The notes below the pieces were generated by a model that saw only the letters and a list, made by a program, of their open reading frames with translations, had not been told where the DNA came from and searched no databases. DNA of 64,000 nt from Branchiostoma lanceolatum (taxonomy: Eukaryota > Chordata > Leptocardii > Amphioxiformes > Branchiostomatidae): assembly GCF_035083965.1 (NCBI RefSeq), contig NC_089729.1:15364964-15428963 (forward strand), read 5' to 3'. Shown in pieces: positions 35,361-46,229 of the stretch. The number at the start of each line of letters is the position of its first letter. The stretch's first letter is position 1. The position numbers and the translations under genes were made by a program.

Positions 35361-36081
35361 GTAGAACCTGAGTAAAACAATAAAATGTGTAAGCTACGCG
35401 TGTGAGAGTGTGTGTTGTGTGTGTGTGTGACAAACCCTTCACCCTTCTCTTCTGTTTGTCATTTTGTTTGCTTGAGCTTTCTGAAGAATTTATGTCTTTC
35501 AAATTTTGGCAGTAATCGGGCTTAAAACTGCTGCGCGTCAACCTAACACAAAACACACCCCGAAATAGCCCGGAGGAGGCTGACTCCGATTAGTACTTGT
35601 TATGTCACGGGCTGTAAACACGAACAATCTTAACCGTATGTTTTAGTGTTGCAGGGCGATAGGTAACTTTGATTGATGGGTGAGACCTGTGCTTGAAAGC
35701 TTGCTGGCACTTGTGTTAGGTGTGAACCCATCATGGACGTTCTTGTTAATAACAATTGTTTTAGATTTACCGCCCCTTTTTTACAGTAGTAAGTTAGTTC
35801 TCCCGACAAAACGTAGTCCCACGTCCCAAAGGCAGGAGCCAAGGGTAGCCTGTCTGTAGGAACACACAGGACAGTCTGGATTACCGTCATGGGAGGATAT
35901 CGATCCTGTATTCGAAGTCAGGCTAGGTCTAGAGGCCTAGAGAAGATGTCCAGAGATATGTTTTTCTGTTTAGCCCACCATCTGAAGTTGCAATAAGAAC
36001 ACCGAAAGTTGTGGTGTTCATCTTACGACAATTTTACGAGTTACGGCAGTCGTTTAAGGCTGCCAGTATACTTGCAAATTT

Positions 36082-36384
36082 GCCTAAGGCTATTGGCAGG
36101 ATCATCCTGTCAGCAGTAGAAATTTTTGCACTGCTGACAGGATCATTCTGTCAGCAGTAGAAAAAAATGCAATGCTGACAGGACGATCCTGTCAGCAGTA
36201 GAAAAATTGCACTGCTGACAGGACGATCCTGTCAGCAGTGGAAAAATCTGCACTGCTGACAGGATCGTCCTGTCAGCAGTGCAATTTTAAGAAGTACAAT
36301 TTTTCTACTGCTGACAGGATGATCCTGTCAGTAGTGCAAATTTTTCTACTACTGACAGGATGATCCTGCCAATAGCCTTTAGGC
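36082..36384. mobile_element. Palindrome-array element: seven tandem near-perfect palindromes
   Basis: Seven blocks of the form CTGCTGACAGGA-NN-TCCTGTCAGCAG, separated by A/T-rich spacers of about 10-23 bp (period ~41-44 bp, one longer gap). The outermost blocks fade into inverted ends GCC(T/A)AAGGCTATTGGCAGG. The element is bracketed by ~68-bp direct repeats (36022-36090 and 36474-36540, sharing GAGTTACGGCAGT). There is no open frame. The periodic repeat-spacer look is not a CRISPR array: spacers are near-identical A/T runs and the repeats are palindromic. Confidence 0.85.
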
Positions 36385-36994
36385 TCTAACAAAACCATCT
36401 GGCAATGCAGTTTTAGATTTTCCCGCAAGGTGACCTCAATATCACAACAACACAGACAACTTGCGGTTTTCTTTTTACGACAGTCTTGACGAGTTACGGC
36501 AGTTGTAAGGTTGCTTGTGTACCTGCAAATGTCTAGGTTTGGGCGCATCTTAATTCCTCTGGGACACGTTGCCAGGAGTAACTTTGCAGGTAAATTTTTA
36601 GATCATGAAAATTAACAAGTGAAGAACGTTTTGTTTATGTGATCCATTTAAAACAACATTTAAAGCCGTGTAATATTTAACGTATATCGTCCACCTATCA
36701 GAAAGGGGGAGGGCACAACTTTTATCATATTATATATAACGTTATAGGTTGTCTTAGTTGGAAACATGCAATTATAAGACGTTTTACATAGAGTTAAGGT
36801 ATCGTTACCACATATATTAGTTCCCTTTTCCGTGCAAGCGGCTCTGTTACCTTGATTTGTAATGTAACGTTATACGATACCGAAAGTTTGATAAGATTTT
36901 GTAACACAAACAGCATTTTAAGCGTTGGACGGACCGGGTCACCTGGTGACCCAGGCGTGACCCGACGTCAGCGTGACCACGCCCCTGACCACTG

Positions 36995-37537
36995 ATGTAG
37001 CCCGGTCCCCTGAAAGTGCGAATTCGAAATGGACGAAATGGAACGAAATGGAACATATGTATATGAAATGAAATACCAGTAGATAGCGAAATATAAGGAA
37101 CGTTGTAACATTCACAGTAGACCGAAACAGGAAGCAAATACATAATATAACATGTTTTATTTCTTGAATCTATTTGATAATATTAAATACAGCGTTTCTG
37201 CCGCGTTTGTGTGGTTAGATTCTTCCCTGAAAATCCGGAGCGCCGCGTGCAAAAGAGCTTGGCCGCTCTTCCTTTGTGTTTTAATACCAACTATCTGCAA
37301 ATGAACTGAACTGAGTATCGAAGTAAGGACTAGATTATGCAGAAGTTGGTGGTAACATTGCATCTCATACTTCGCCAAGAGGGCATAAGGCAAGCGTAAT
37401 TTCATTATTTATACAACGTTCCTTATATTTCGCTACCTACTGGTATTTCATAATCTTACATATGTTTTATTTCGTTCCATTTCATTCCATTTCGTTCCAT
37501 TTCGTTCCCTTTCGCACTTTCGGGGAACCCTGTAGCC
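36995..37537. mobile_element. Inverted-repeat element rich in GAAATGGAACG
   Basis: The left end (CGGTCCCCTGAAAGTGCGAA, then GAAATGGAACG repeats, ATACCAGTAG, CGAAATATAAGGAACGTTG) is mirrored at the right end. A 7-bp TGTAGCC flanks both sides. A related end fragment lies at 300-410. Confidence 0.7.
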
Positions 37538-37554
37538 ACGCCTTCTGAAAAGAC

Positions 37555-37678
37555 TATAAAGGTAGCGGTGTGCCGCCTGTAAGACAGTTAGGGTCAGCGA
37601 GGATACCATCTTCCTGTCTTATGATTACATGTAGTACAGGCTTTGGTTAGCGTCTGTGACCACCATCAACTGCAACTT
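37555..37678 (+). promoter_or_regulatory. Candidate TATA-box promoter and non-coding first exon (HAGH?)
   Basis: TATAAAGG at 37555-37562 is followed by an exon-like stretch ending at 37678 in a consensus GTAAGT donor (CAACTT/GTAAGTATC). The next good plus-strand acceptor before the HAGH coding start is at 40435. In the HAGH frame the exon has a stop and no upstream ATG, so it would be 5' UTR. The link to HAGH is inferred from position only. Confidence 0.4.
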
Positions 37679-38014
37679 GTAAGTATCTTGTTTGGTGACA
37701 GTGTTCCGTAAGTATTTGTCATTGTGACCAGAGATTGCAAAGTAGAAGTGCCAAATTCTTAACTGTTACACTAGATCATTACTCTTAGTCTACAGAAGTT
37801 TGATTTAAAAATTATCATATCATGTTATATCACATCAATTGTATGACTTAGCAACTTGCAGATACAAGAAAAGATGTAAACAACTTAGAAATGATCTGAA
37901 AAGAAGTGTTTTGGTAACTTTGTTGTTAAACCATTAGGATGACTTGCAGTTTTTTGTGTTTACATAAGCCACTGCATTGTCTAGGGTTTGGTGAATCCAA
38001 GGAGGTTATATAAC

Positions 38015-38335
38015 CTCCTTGGTGAATCTAAAAGGTCTGGGTTCGAATCCCTAGGCCTAACTGAGGTCCCAATGCTCACTGGCCTTGGGAAAAGCACTTT
38101 ACACCGGTTTCCTAACTCTACTAAGGTGAAATTGTGTACAATATTACTTCATCTAAGGGACGTCCTCTTGGATGGGGTCCAAAACCGAAGGCCCAATGTT
38201 TGAGGAGGGCCGCACCTTGCAAATTGAGTACATTAAAAGAACCCGCCTACATTTGGATAGGGATATGCTCTTGTGTAAGTGGATCAAAACTATCACTTGT
38301 CAATCTGGTCTTATGCAAAAACAAGACAATATAGA
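38015..38335 (+). mobile_element. tRNA-derived SINE
   Basis: B box GGGTTCGAATCCC at 38039-38051, CTTGGGAAAAGCACTTTACAC (a motif common in tRNA-derived SINEs), and ATTAAAAGAACCC near 38234, shared with the other SINE copies. Confidence 0.65.
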
Positions 38336-38443
38336 ATTCGAACTGCACAGTAGTTTGGAAATCAATATAGGAACTGCAAACTTAGATTTTCTTACAAAAC
38401 AGCAAATTTTGGGGATGGCCCTGTTAGTTTCAGACAGAAGGTA

Positions 38444-40393
38444 CTCTCATCTCCCAAATAAACGTACCGGTACGTTTATTTTTTTCGGCCTCAAAATCCA
38501 CCCAGTACGTTCTTATTTTGGACAGTACGTTTATTATTTTTTTGAAAATTCATTGGGGCTTTGCTTACCAGAGATCCCTCTTATATCAAAAGTTTAGTTT
38601 TTTTCCCATATTTCCCCTGTATTTTTGCTCCTAATTCGCTATTTTTCGACCAAATGACGTGGATTTCCCCGCCGCTACAATGACCCGGCATTTGTGAAAT
38701 CCTGGCGGTACTAACATATCGGTCGATCTCGTTACAACGTAAACGTCGTTATTAGGAGAAAACAAGACGGCACACTGAAGTTTTGAAATGTATTTTTCAT
38801 ATAAACAACTTTGACAGTCTCTGTTTACATCGTAAACAAAAGCACGATGATCAGAAAAAAATTACAAGTAACGTTTACGTTATATGCCAGCGGCGCACAG
38901 TGTTTCAAGTACGCATGTAATTACTCTACTCACGTGAGATACAGCCTTTCCCAAAAACTTTGAAAATCCAAAAACAACATCACGTAAAAATTGTGTCTTA
39001 GCATTAAAAACTGTATAATCACTTCCAAAATAAACCAAAACGTTTCAATCCTACCGCAAACATGAACATTTACTCCTTCGAAAATCGCCACAGTAAAGAC
39101 GCACGGACTGTCACTGCTATGCGTGGGAATGTTTCTCTTGCATGGAAGAGCTCACCTCGAAGAAGGGGAAACAACTTTTTTTATCTACAAATAAAACTCC
39201 TTTGCCTTTGTCAAAAATGTGTTTTGCATTTTTACAAACAGAATTTCAATATCAAAGTCTATATATAAAATTGAATTGCAATATAGTCACCTTTTTAGCA
39301 CTTAAAAATGCTTTTAAAAAGATCACTCCTCTACAGAGAGAATGCCAGCGCTTTCCAAGAATTTTCAATGTAGCTTCTGTTAGCCCCGCCCCTTTTTGTC
39401 TTCGGCGCCGCCACTGTCTAGCTCAACCTTTCAAGTGAAACATGAGAACCCTGTAGTTTGTGGCAACAATTTACATTGTAACAAGCCTGAGGTTTCTCAC
39501 AATGAATGTTTTTTCTGCATGCAAGGGTAATTTTGGGATTTCAAATTATTTGGATTGCAACAACAAAAACCAAGAACATTATATAATATTGTCCTTGATA
39601 TTATATAATAATGCCCTTGACACAACAAAATAATTTGTGGCAAGTAATATTTTCAAATCTATGTTTCTATATGCAATGCATATAAGATAAATGGCAAGTT
39701 GGGAAAGAAAAAAGTTACATCATATACATGTACATGTCATAGTTCTTCCCTTTCTATATGGCTTTTACATTAATAAGTAATACCTGTGATGACTATATAT
39801 CCCGGATATTGTAATTTTCTGTTCATGTTCTAAATGTTGATACATTTGTATAAAAAAATGTAGACTTTGATTGAAAGTGTTGCCCATCCAAGTGAACTGA
39901 GGAGTTTGGCGACTACTTGTCGTGTTTTGATTATATGTCAGTATATACAACAATATTCCTGGATCACTTGCTTCAAGTAGAAAATGCATGTATCATGTAC
40001 ATTTTCACTTGTTGAATTTGAAAGCACCGTTGCCCCCCTATTAGGGGTCATAGCAGGGAACTAATGCCCAATTTTTCAACATTACTACTTTTTTTTTTTG
40101 GAAGGGGCAAGGACGATTATAATTTGAACAAGATTTGTACAGTTATTCTGTTCAATATCTATACACGTTACTGGTATGGTTCTCAGACAGGCATAAATGA
40201 ATAAAGGGAACCTACGACTACCTGCTTATCATCTCCTTTCCCTCTGACAGAAGTAGCATGGACACAGTTTATCTGTAAATTTGGTCATTTTCCAGGGGGT
40301 ATGTTTATTCCGGGGGGTACGTTTATTAGATTTTGAAGATTTGTCCGGGGGGTATGTTTATTCCGGGGGGTATGTTTATTTGGGAGATGAGAG
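38444..40393. mobile_element. TA-flanked non-autonomous DNA element, 1950 bp
   Basis: Perfect 20-bp inverted ends CTCTCATCTCCCAAATAAAC and its complement, flanked by TA (38442-38443, 40394-40395). Both ends carry subterminal GTA(C/T)GTTTATT repeats; the right end has four GGGGGGTATGTTTATT copies. No transposase frame. Its right end stops 42 bp before the exon carrying the HAGH start codon. Confidence 0.88.
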
Positions 40394-40503
40394 TATTATA
40401 GTAAGTTTAACAAAAGGTCTTTTGTTCTTCTTCAGGTGTTCAGGCCAGGTGGGCATCGACATCTTCCATTCGTCCGGAACCAACGAACGTTGCTCAAGCC
40501 GAC

Positions 40504-43500
40504 ATGAATGTTTCGATCTTCCCCGCGTTGTGGGGCAAGTTGGACAACTACATGTACCTGATAGTGGATGAGGCCACCAAGGAAGCTGCCATTGTCGACC
40601 CTGTGGAGCCTGACAAGGTACAGGGCCTCCAATTGCCTTTTGCCGGATTAAACGAATTTGAAGGACGCAAACTGATATCATCATATAGGGGGGATTTTAC
40701 TCACAAACTGTCATGTCATTGCGCACAGTCGAACGACATTCCCCAAACTCTGAAGAAGCAGGTGTTCAATTACAGTCTGACTGATTTACGACAGACAAGT
40801 ACGAGTACAATAACAAGTCTTTTTTCTTGGTCTTTTCATGTGAAGAAGAAATAGTTGCCTACATTGTATAATGATATCTGGTAATGTTTAATGATTTGTG
40901 TGCGGGTGCTAGGCCACCCGCAGGAAGTAAATACCCGCAAGACGTCGGGCTCCACGACACCGGTCACGGTTCAGGGAATGTCGTTCGAAAGAGTTAACGA
41001 AAGTGCGTGCGGACATAGACAGTTCGTGTGTAAAATCCCCCCCCCCCATGACCACATCAGTTTGTGTCGTTCAAATTCGTCTATTGCCATTCTGCGCTGC
41101 ACTGTTAAGTGGTCCTTGATTATCAAAGGCGCTGTGATTCTTAGAGAGGTACCTTAATTTGCCTTTAGTCGTATCTGCTTGTTTTAAGTCCATGTACTAC
41201 ATGTGTTGACAGGTTTATTTGTTTGTTTGTAGATAGTCGCTGCAGTGAAGAAAGAAGGAATCAAGTTGACCACAGTGCTCACCACTCATCACCACTGGTG
41301 AGGACTCACCTTATCTCCAAGCAGACGAAGGGTTTCTGCTTTTTAGATGTTTCACCAGTCCTGTTTAATCCGTCGGGTTACAAAAACTTGCCAATTTGAA
41401 AATTAGTGGGTTAGAGACATCTCTAGTGCAGCACCCCCCAGGTATGCACAGTTTAGATATACAGAAGTGCATTATAAAGGGGGACGTCGGGTTGGAGATC
41501 TGTTTGGACATATCTTTACCGGGTGGCGGAATTATGTACCCTGGTGGAATTGTTGATGAGTTTTTTTTGTCAGAATCTTTGATTCCTGAGATAATGACAC
41601 CTACTATTTGTCAATTTACACATAGAATACATGTATTATTGGCATAAACTGTAGTTGTAGCATCCCCCCTTCATGTCCCCAGGGACCACTCTGGAGGGAA
41701 CGAGCAGCTGACTAAGATGGTGTCTGGGCTGACTGTCTGCGGAGGGGATGACCGAGTCGGTGCTCTCACCAAGCAGGTCGGACACGGGGACGAATTCAAG
41801 GTCAGTGCATTCCAAATTTTTTTTTGCCTTTAGCATATTATCATGCCCTGTTTATATTTTCACCTATGTAGGCAAATTTGTATATAACTAAAAAACGAGA
41901 CAATATTATACATTCCTGACACAGCATACTGTTACCAACATACTGTTCTTGAGCTTTAGCATATACATTATTCTATAGATTATTTCTACTGTTAGTCATA
42001 GATTAGAATTTAGTTCTTTATATTTGTTAACTATTAGCAATAGCTAAACTCTCATGTGTGTAAGTTGCATACATTGTACCAGTTACAATTGTTCCGCAAT
42101 AAAGTTCTTCCATTATTATGTTTAATAATATTTAATTGGTCAGGCAAAGAATTAGAATCCTAATGATGAAATCCACACAGTATCCCCCAACACCCCTTAT
42201 TTCTACATTGATAGGTACTTGACCTTTTCTCATCCAACCCCTTGTTTAAGATCTGCCTATAACCTCCATGGTCTAAGGACACAGTATTAGGAGACACCTG
42301 TTATGGTGAATACGCACGAATACTAACAAGGCACATTTCAATGAAATACTGCACTGTAGTTTTTTGAGGGACCGGAAGAAATTCTCTATCAGGACGTCTA
42401 TAAGATAGCACCCTTGTTGAGTACTTGTGAGGCCATGCACTTATACTTAAACTAGTATCTTGGTTTCAGTTATATATGTGACTGTATACGTAACGCAACT
42501 ATTGTTTCAAACGCGTACATAAACCACCGCCAACACTCCATTGTCTCCCTATCGCGTAATCAAATCCCTGCAAACTTACATGTATTTACAGTGCTTGCCC
42601 CCCTCCCCAGGTTGGTGCCCTGAATGTGAAGTGTCTGCACACACCCTGTCACACCACAGGGCACATCTGTTACTATGTGACTGGACAGGATGGACAGGAC
42701 CCAGCTGTCTTCACTGGTATATCATACAACATCTACTAGTTAAACTTATTTCCACCAGGGTACATGATTCTGCCACCCTGAAAAGATACGTCCAAACAGA
42801 TATCCAACCCAACGTCCTCAGTGAAATGCACTCATATCTAAACTGTGCATACCTGGTGGGTGCTGCACTAAAAATCTCTCAAAAGAGTCAAACCCACTGT
42901 TTTTCAAAGTGGCGGATTCATGTATATGTAACCTGGTGGATTAATGTTAATGGTGGTTATACATTGGAAAACAGAAGATGAAAATTGTCAAATTTTGTAG
43001 TATTTTTGTTATTCTTTTCCTCATTCACTATAATGTTCAATCATTCATTCATGCTTTTTGTCTTAGAATCGATTTTGTACTAAAAAGCAATTATCACAGA
43101 ACTACCACCACTGCCAATCAGCATTCTGTAACACTTTCAAATGCATAATCGTACATAAGATAAAATAAAAACTTAGCTAACTGATGTGTATATTCTATAT
43201 AACAAGTGGAACTGTAAGGCATTTGAGGACCTTGTATTCAAAATGACCAGTATTATTAATCATTTCATTGTATTTTCATATCTTACCTGCTACTTTCTTT
43301 AGGTGACACCCTGTTTATAGCTGGCTGTGGCAGGTTTTTTGAAGGCACCCCTGACAACATGTGCAAAGCAATGGAGATCCTAGGCTCTCTTCCTCACAAC
43401 ACAGTGAGTATTCATTTACGCCTTTGGCCATACCTATTTGACTTCAAAATTGTTCAGAAATGCAAAAAATTTGATACTTTCAGTAGATATGCAAAGGGAA

Positions 43501-44837
43501 AAGACGGCATTTTAAAGCAATGTGTTTTTTTGTGTGTGTTGACAGAAAGTGTACTGTGGCCATGAGTACACTGTTAATAACCTGAAGTATGCAGAGAGGG
43601 TGGAACCAGACAGCCAGGCTATACAACAGAAACTGGCCTGGGCACAGGTGAGACCCACCTCTCCTCTCCCTTGCAAAAGTGGTGTGTAATGCTGGATTGC
43701 TGCTGCATTGATGCAGGACTGGACCAGTATGACATCTTGATTTATCATTGATGCCACCTTAGTCCAGCACCAATGCAGCACTGTGACAATTGTTCAAGGT
43801 TTTGATGAGTTGACAGGAAGTAGTAAAGGTATCTCGGACAGAAGTAATCACTGTGAAATTACCATGGCAGTCGGCAGCAATGCCGCACTACAGCAGCATC
43901 AAGATTTTGAGCATTAGGGCTGCATTACTCATCACTTTTGCAAGGGTACCTCTTTTTCTGAGGTTTTGTTTTCTGTTGTGTCTGTTTTCTTGCTTGTTGG
44001 TTTGGAATTAGTTTTAAGTGGAAAATATATCTGTAGTGGTCAGAAAAGTTTGATATTGTGAAAGGAAAAAAATCCAACGTACTCAAACATTGACACAGAA
44101 ATGGCTGATATTTTTCCAGAGCCAGCGAGACAAGAATCTTCCCACTGTCCCATCCACCATTGCAGAAGAGTTCACGTTCAACCCCTTTATGAGGGTCAAG
44201 TGAGTACCTATCTTTCAGGGTCATGTCCCCGTGGCGCAAGTGGTAACTAAACCCTGCTGCTTCGCCATCTGGATCAAATTCCGTAGATCCTGGGGCCCGA
44301 GTTTGATCCTAGGGTCAACTCCAACTCGGACATGTTGTAAGGGATTGCATTCGTCATTTTTCGAATGGTTACGTAAAGCCGGCAGCCCCATGCATGAGGG
44401 AGCTTCAGGCATTAGCCTCAAGCCTCTGCACATAAAAGAACCCAACACACTTATCGAGAAGAGTAGGAGTGACCCAGTATGCCTCTGGCTAAAAACATGA
44501 GCCGTAGCGAAGCCGCATTGAACTTCCAGTAGCTACTTGAAAAAGCATCATACTTCACCTCAATTGAGGATGACTGCTTTACTTTTATTCCCCACAGACA
44601 CATGTATTATAGAGCAGATTGGGAGAGTGCCAAGCAAAGGATGGGTGGGGCCAAGGGGGGAGGTCTGGAGGGGGGTGAGTATTACAAATGGCAGGAAAGG
44701 ATGACAATCCCATAATTCTTGTTTTTTTCCCGCTCAGAGAGTCTTCTGTCCAAAAGCATGCTGGGACAACCGACCCCATCGCTACCATGGGCTTCATCCG
44801 TAACGAAAAGGACAACTTTAAGTTAGGCGGAAGGTGA
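40504..44837 (+). CDS. HAGH: Hydroxyacylglutathione hydrolase (glyoxalase II)
   Basis: Hydrolyses S-D-lactoylglutathione to D-lactate and glutathione, the second step of methylglyoxal detoxification. Exons: 40504-40617, 41233-41297, 41683-41800, 42611-42716, 43303-43403, 43546-43647, 44120-44199, 44738-44837; 786 nt, 261 aa, against 260 aa for the human cytosolic form. The metallo-beta-lactamase signature TTHHHWDHSGGN spans exons 2-3. Further metal ligands are in HTPCHTTGH (exon 4), FTGDTLF (exons 4-5) and CGHEY (exon 6). The glutathione-binding R-x-x-K is in exon 9 as [10 protein letters not shown]. Human Lys-Phe-Tyr in the substrate pocket is Arg-Phe-Phe here (CGRFFEG), as in some bacterial GloB. 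Three extra residues (WGK) sit near the N-terminus. The start matches the human internal cytosolic start. The 5' exon (from acceptor 40435) stays open upstream of the ATG, with no upstream ATG seen. A likely poly(A) signal is at 45798. Confidence 0.96.
41870..42118 (+). mobile_element. LINE 3' end in HAGH intron
   Basis: It ends GCATACATTGTACCAGTTACAATTGTTCCGCAATAAAG, the same 3' region as at 14.7 kb (and inverted at 27.3 and 49.9 kb). Confidence 0.55.
44226..44590 (+). mobile_element. Full-length tRNA-derived SINE in HAGH intron
   Basis: Pol III A-box-like GTGGCGCAAGTGGTAAC at 44231, B-box-like GAGTTTGATCC at 44302, central CATAAAAGAACCCAACACAC, and 3' end GAGGATGACTGCTTTACTT. It ends just before the acceptor of the candidate alternative exon 44598-44674. 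Confidence 0.78.
44598..44674 (+). CDS. HAGH: Candidate alternative HAGH exon
   Basis: Acceptor TTCCCCACAG and donor GTGAGT flank 77 nt. Joined to exon 44120-44199 it is open ([19 protein letters not shown]…GGGLEG). Because 77 is not a multiple of 3, the last exon is then read in another frame, ending at a TAG near 44825 (…[10 protein letters not shown]). The normal protein skips it, since 44199 joined to 44738 restores the conserved C-terminus. Inclusion would replace the R-x-x-K glutathione-binding segment. Confidence 0.5.
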
Positions 44838-45096
44838 AAGAGTAGCATACATGTAGGTACATCTACTGGAGTACTTGATACAGTAGTGTTTAATGTACAA
44901 TGTAAATTATGGGAATAGGCTGCTGTATGATTATACTGTAAAAAGGAGAAAGGCCTGGTCACAAACTTTGGGAGATTGTCGTGTGATCGGAAACCGTGGG
45001 CATTCATGGGATAGCCATGCATATATCATAAACAATTCAGCTGTTGTGTTACCAAAAAGGATGTCTTAGATCCTTGTCTGTGGTTGGTTCTGTCAC

Positions 45097-45532
45097 TAGT
45101 GGTGCGTACCTAAACCCGAGTTTAGGTTTAGTTTTGGACTCGAGTCCAGAGGTTTAGGTTCAGGTTCGGACTTGAAAGTCTGGACTTGAACCAATGGAAT
45201 ATGTGTGCTACGAATACTTTTTTTCCTGTTTCATGTAAAATTGCATTTTGGCATATATTTTACATGCAATTTGAAAACTATAATATGCGGATTTATATAC
45301 AGTCAGTAATTAATGCAGAAGTTCAGTTATAAACACAAAACAGCAATGTTTTCATATTTTTCCAGTGCAAATTTCACGATCTAAGGAAGCTTTAAGATGG
45401 TTTGAATCAAAAAGGAGTGTAAAAGTGAGAGATTTTTTTTTTCAAGTTCAGACTTGTTTCCAGATGTTTAGGTTTTTTTTGGACTTGAACCTAAAGGTTA
45501 GGAACAGGTCCGGGTTTAGGTACGCACCACTA
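45097..45532. mobile_element. hAT-type MITE, 436 bp, copy 1
   Basis: Perfect inverted ends TAGTGGTGCGTACCTAAACC / GGTTTAGGTACGCACCACTA, flanked by the exact 8-bp duplication TCTGTCAC (45089-45096 and 45533-45540). The 8-bp duplication is diagnostic for hAT. It lies in the likely 3' UTR or downstream flank of HAGH. Confidence 0.95.
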
Positions 45533-45797
45533 TCTGTCACAGCCTGCTTGAAAATTCTATGGCATCAAAATTGCATGACGACCTACAACCAATGTTAACC
45601 TTCAAGTAGCACTTGGAGGGTTAAATTCTGTTTTTGTTATTTTTCCTCCACTTGTTTTTGATTTGGTGAAGTGATTATGAATACAAACAAATCATACTGA
45701 TACAACTACTGATGAAAAAGTAATCATGGACATAATTGTTAAAGTAGGGGAGTGATATCTGGTGTGTTCTATGTATGATTGTTAGTACGATATTTTC

Positions 45798-45803
45798 AAT
45801 AAA
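45798..45803 (+). terminator. Candidate HAGH polyadenylation signal
   Basis: First AATAAA on the plus strand after the HAGH stop, at about 960 bp. Using it would place the hAT MITE within the 3' UTR. Confidence 0.4.
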
Positions 45804-46229
45804 TCAACAAAGCAGTTTACTGTAAGAGTCAATGTATTTGATATTAACATTGGTGGAAACGGGAAAGGTATAAAAGGTATAAAAGTGTCGTGCTTCTCTG
45901 TTAGTGGCTGCCAACAATATACAATGATGTAGAAAATTATTAATGTGTGTTTCCTTTTCTAGTTATGGCATTAATGTTTTTTCTAATCATGAATCATGAA
46001 ATCATGGCTAGTGTATGATAAGTCACAACAATGTCAAGAAGAGAATTGAGTGGTAAATCTTCTAGTAAAGTAAAGTAGATACATGATTATGATTTAATAC
46101 TATATGCAGTTTTTAAGGAGTAAAGGATACATTTACATGTAGTTACATGTATCTATGTTCAGAATCACCAATTTCAACCTGTTATTTTTCCAAACTTTTC
46201 TGACAAAGAATAAATCCTGGTAGGTCATG

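Noticed and set aside
36082..36384. CRISPR-like repeat-spacer array
   Set aside because: Eukaryotic context; the 'spacers' are near-identical A/T runs and the 'repeats' are palindromes inside an inverted-repeat element.
38039..38051. Possible tRNA gene (GGGTTCGAATCCC)
   Set aside because: Only the B box is clear; no cloverleaf could be formed and the sequence continues into the SINE body.
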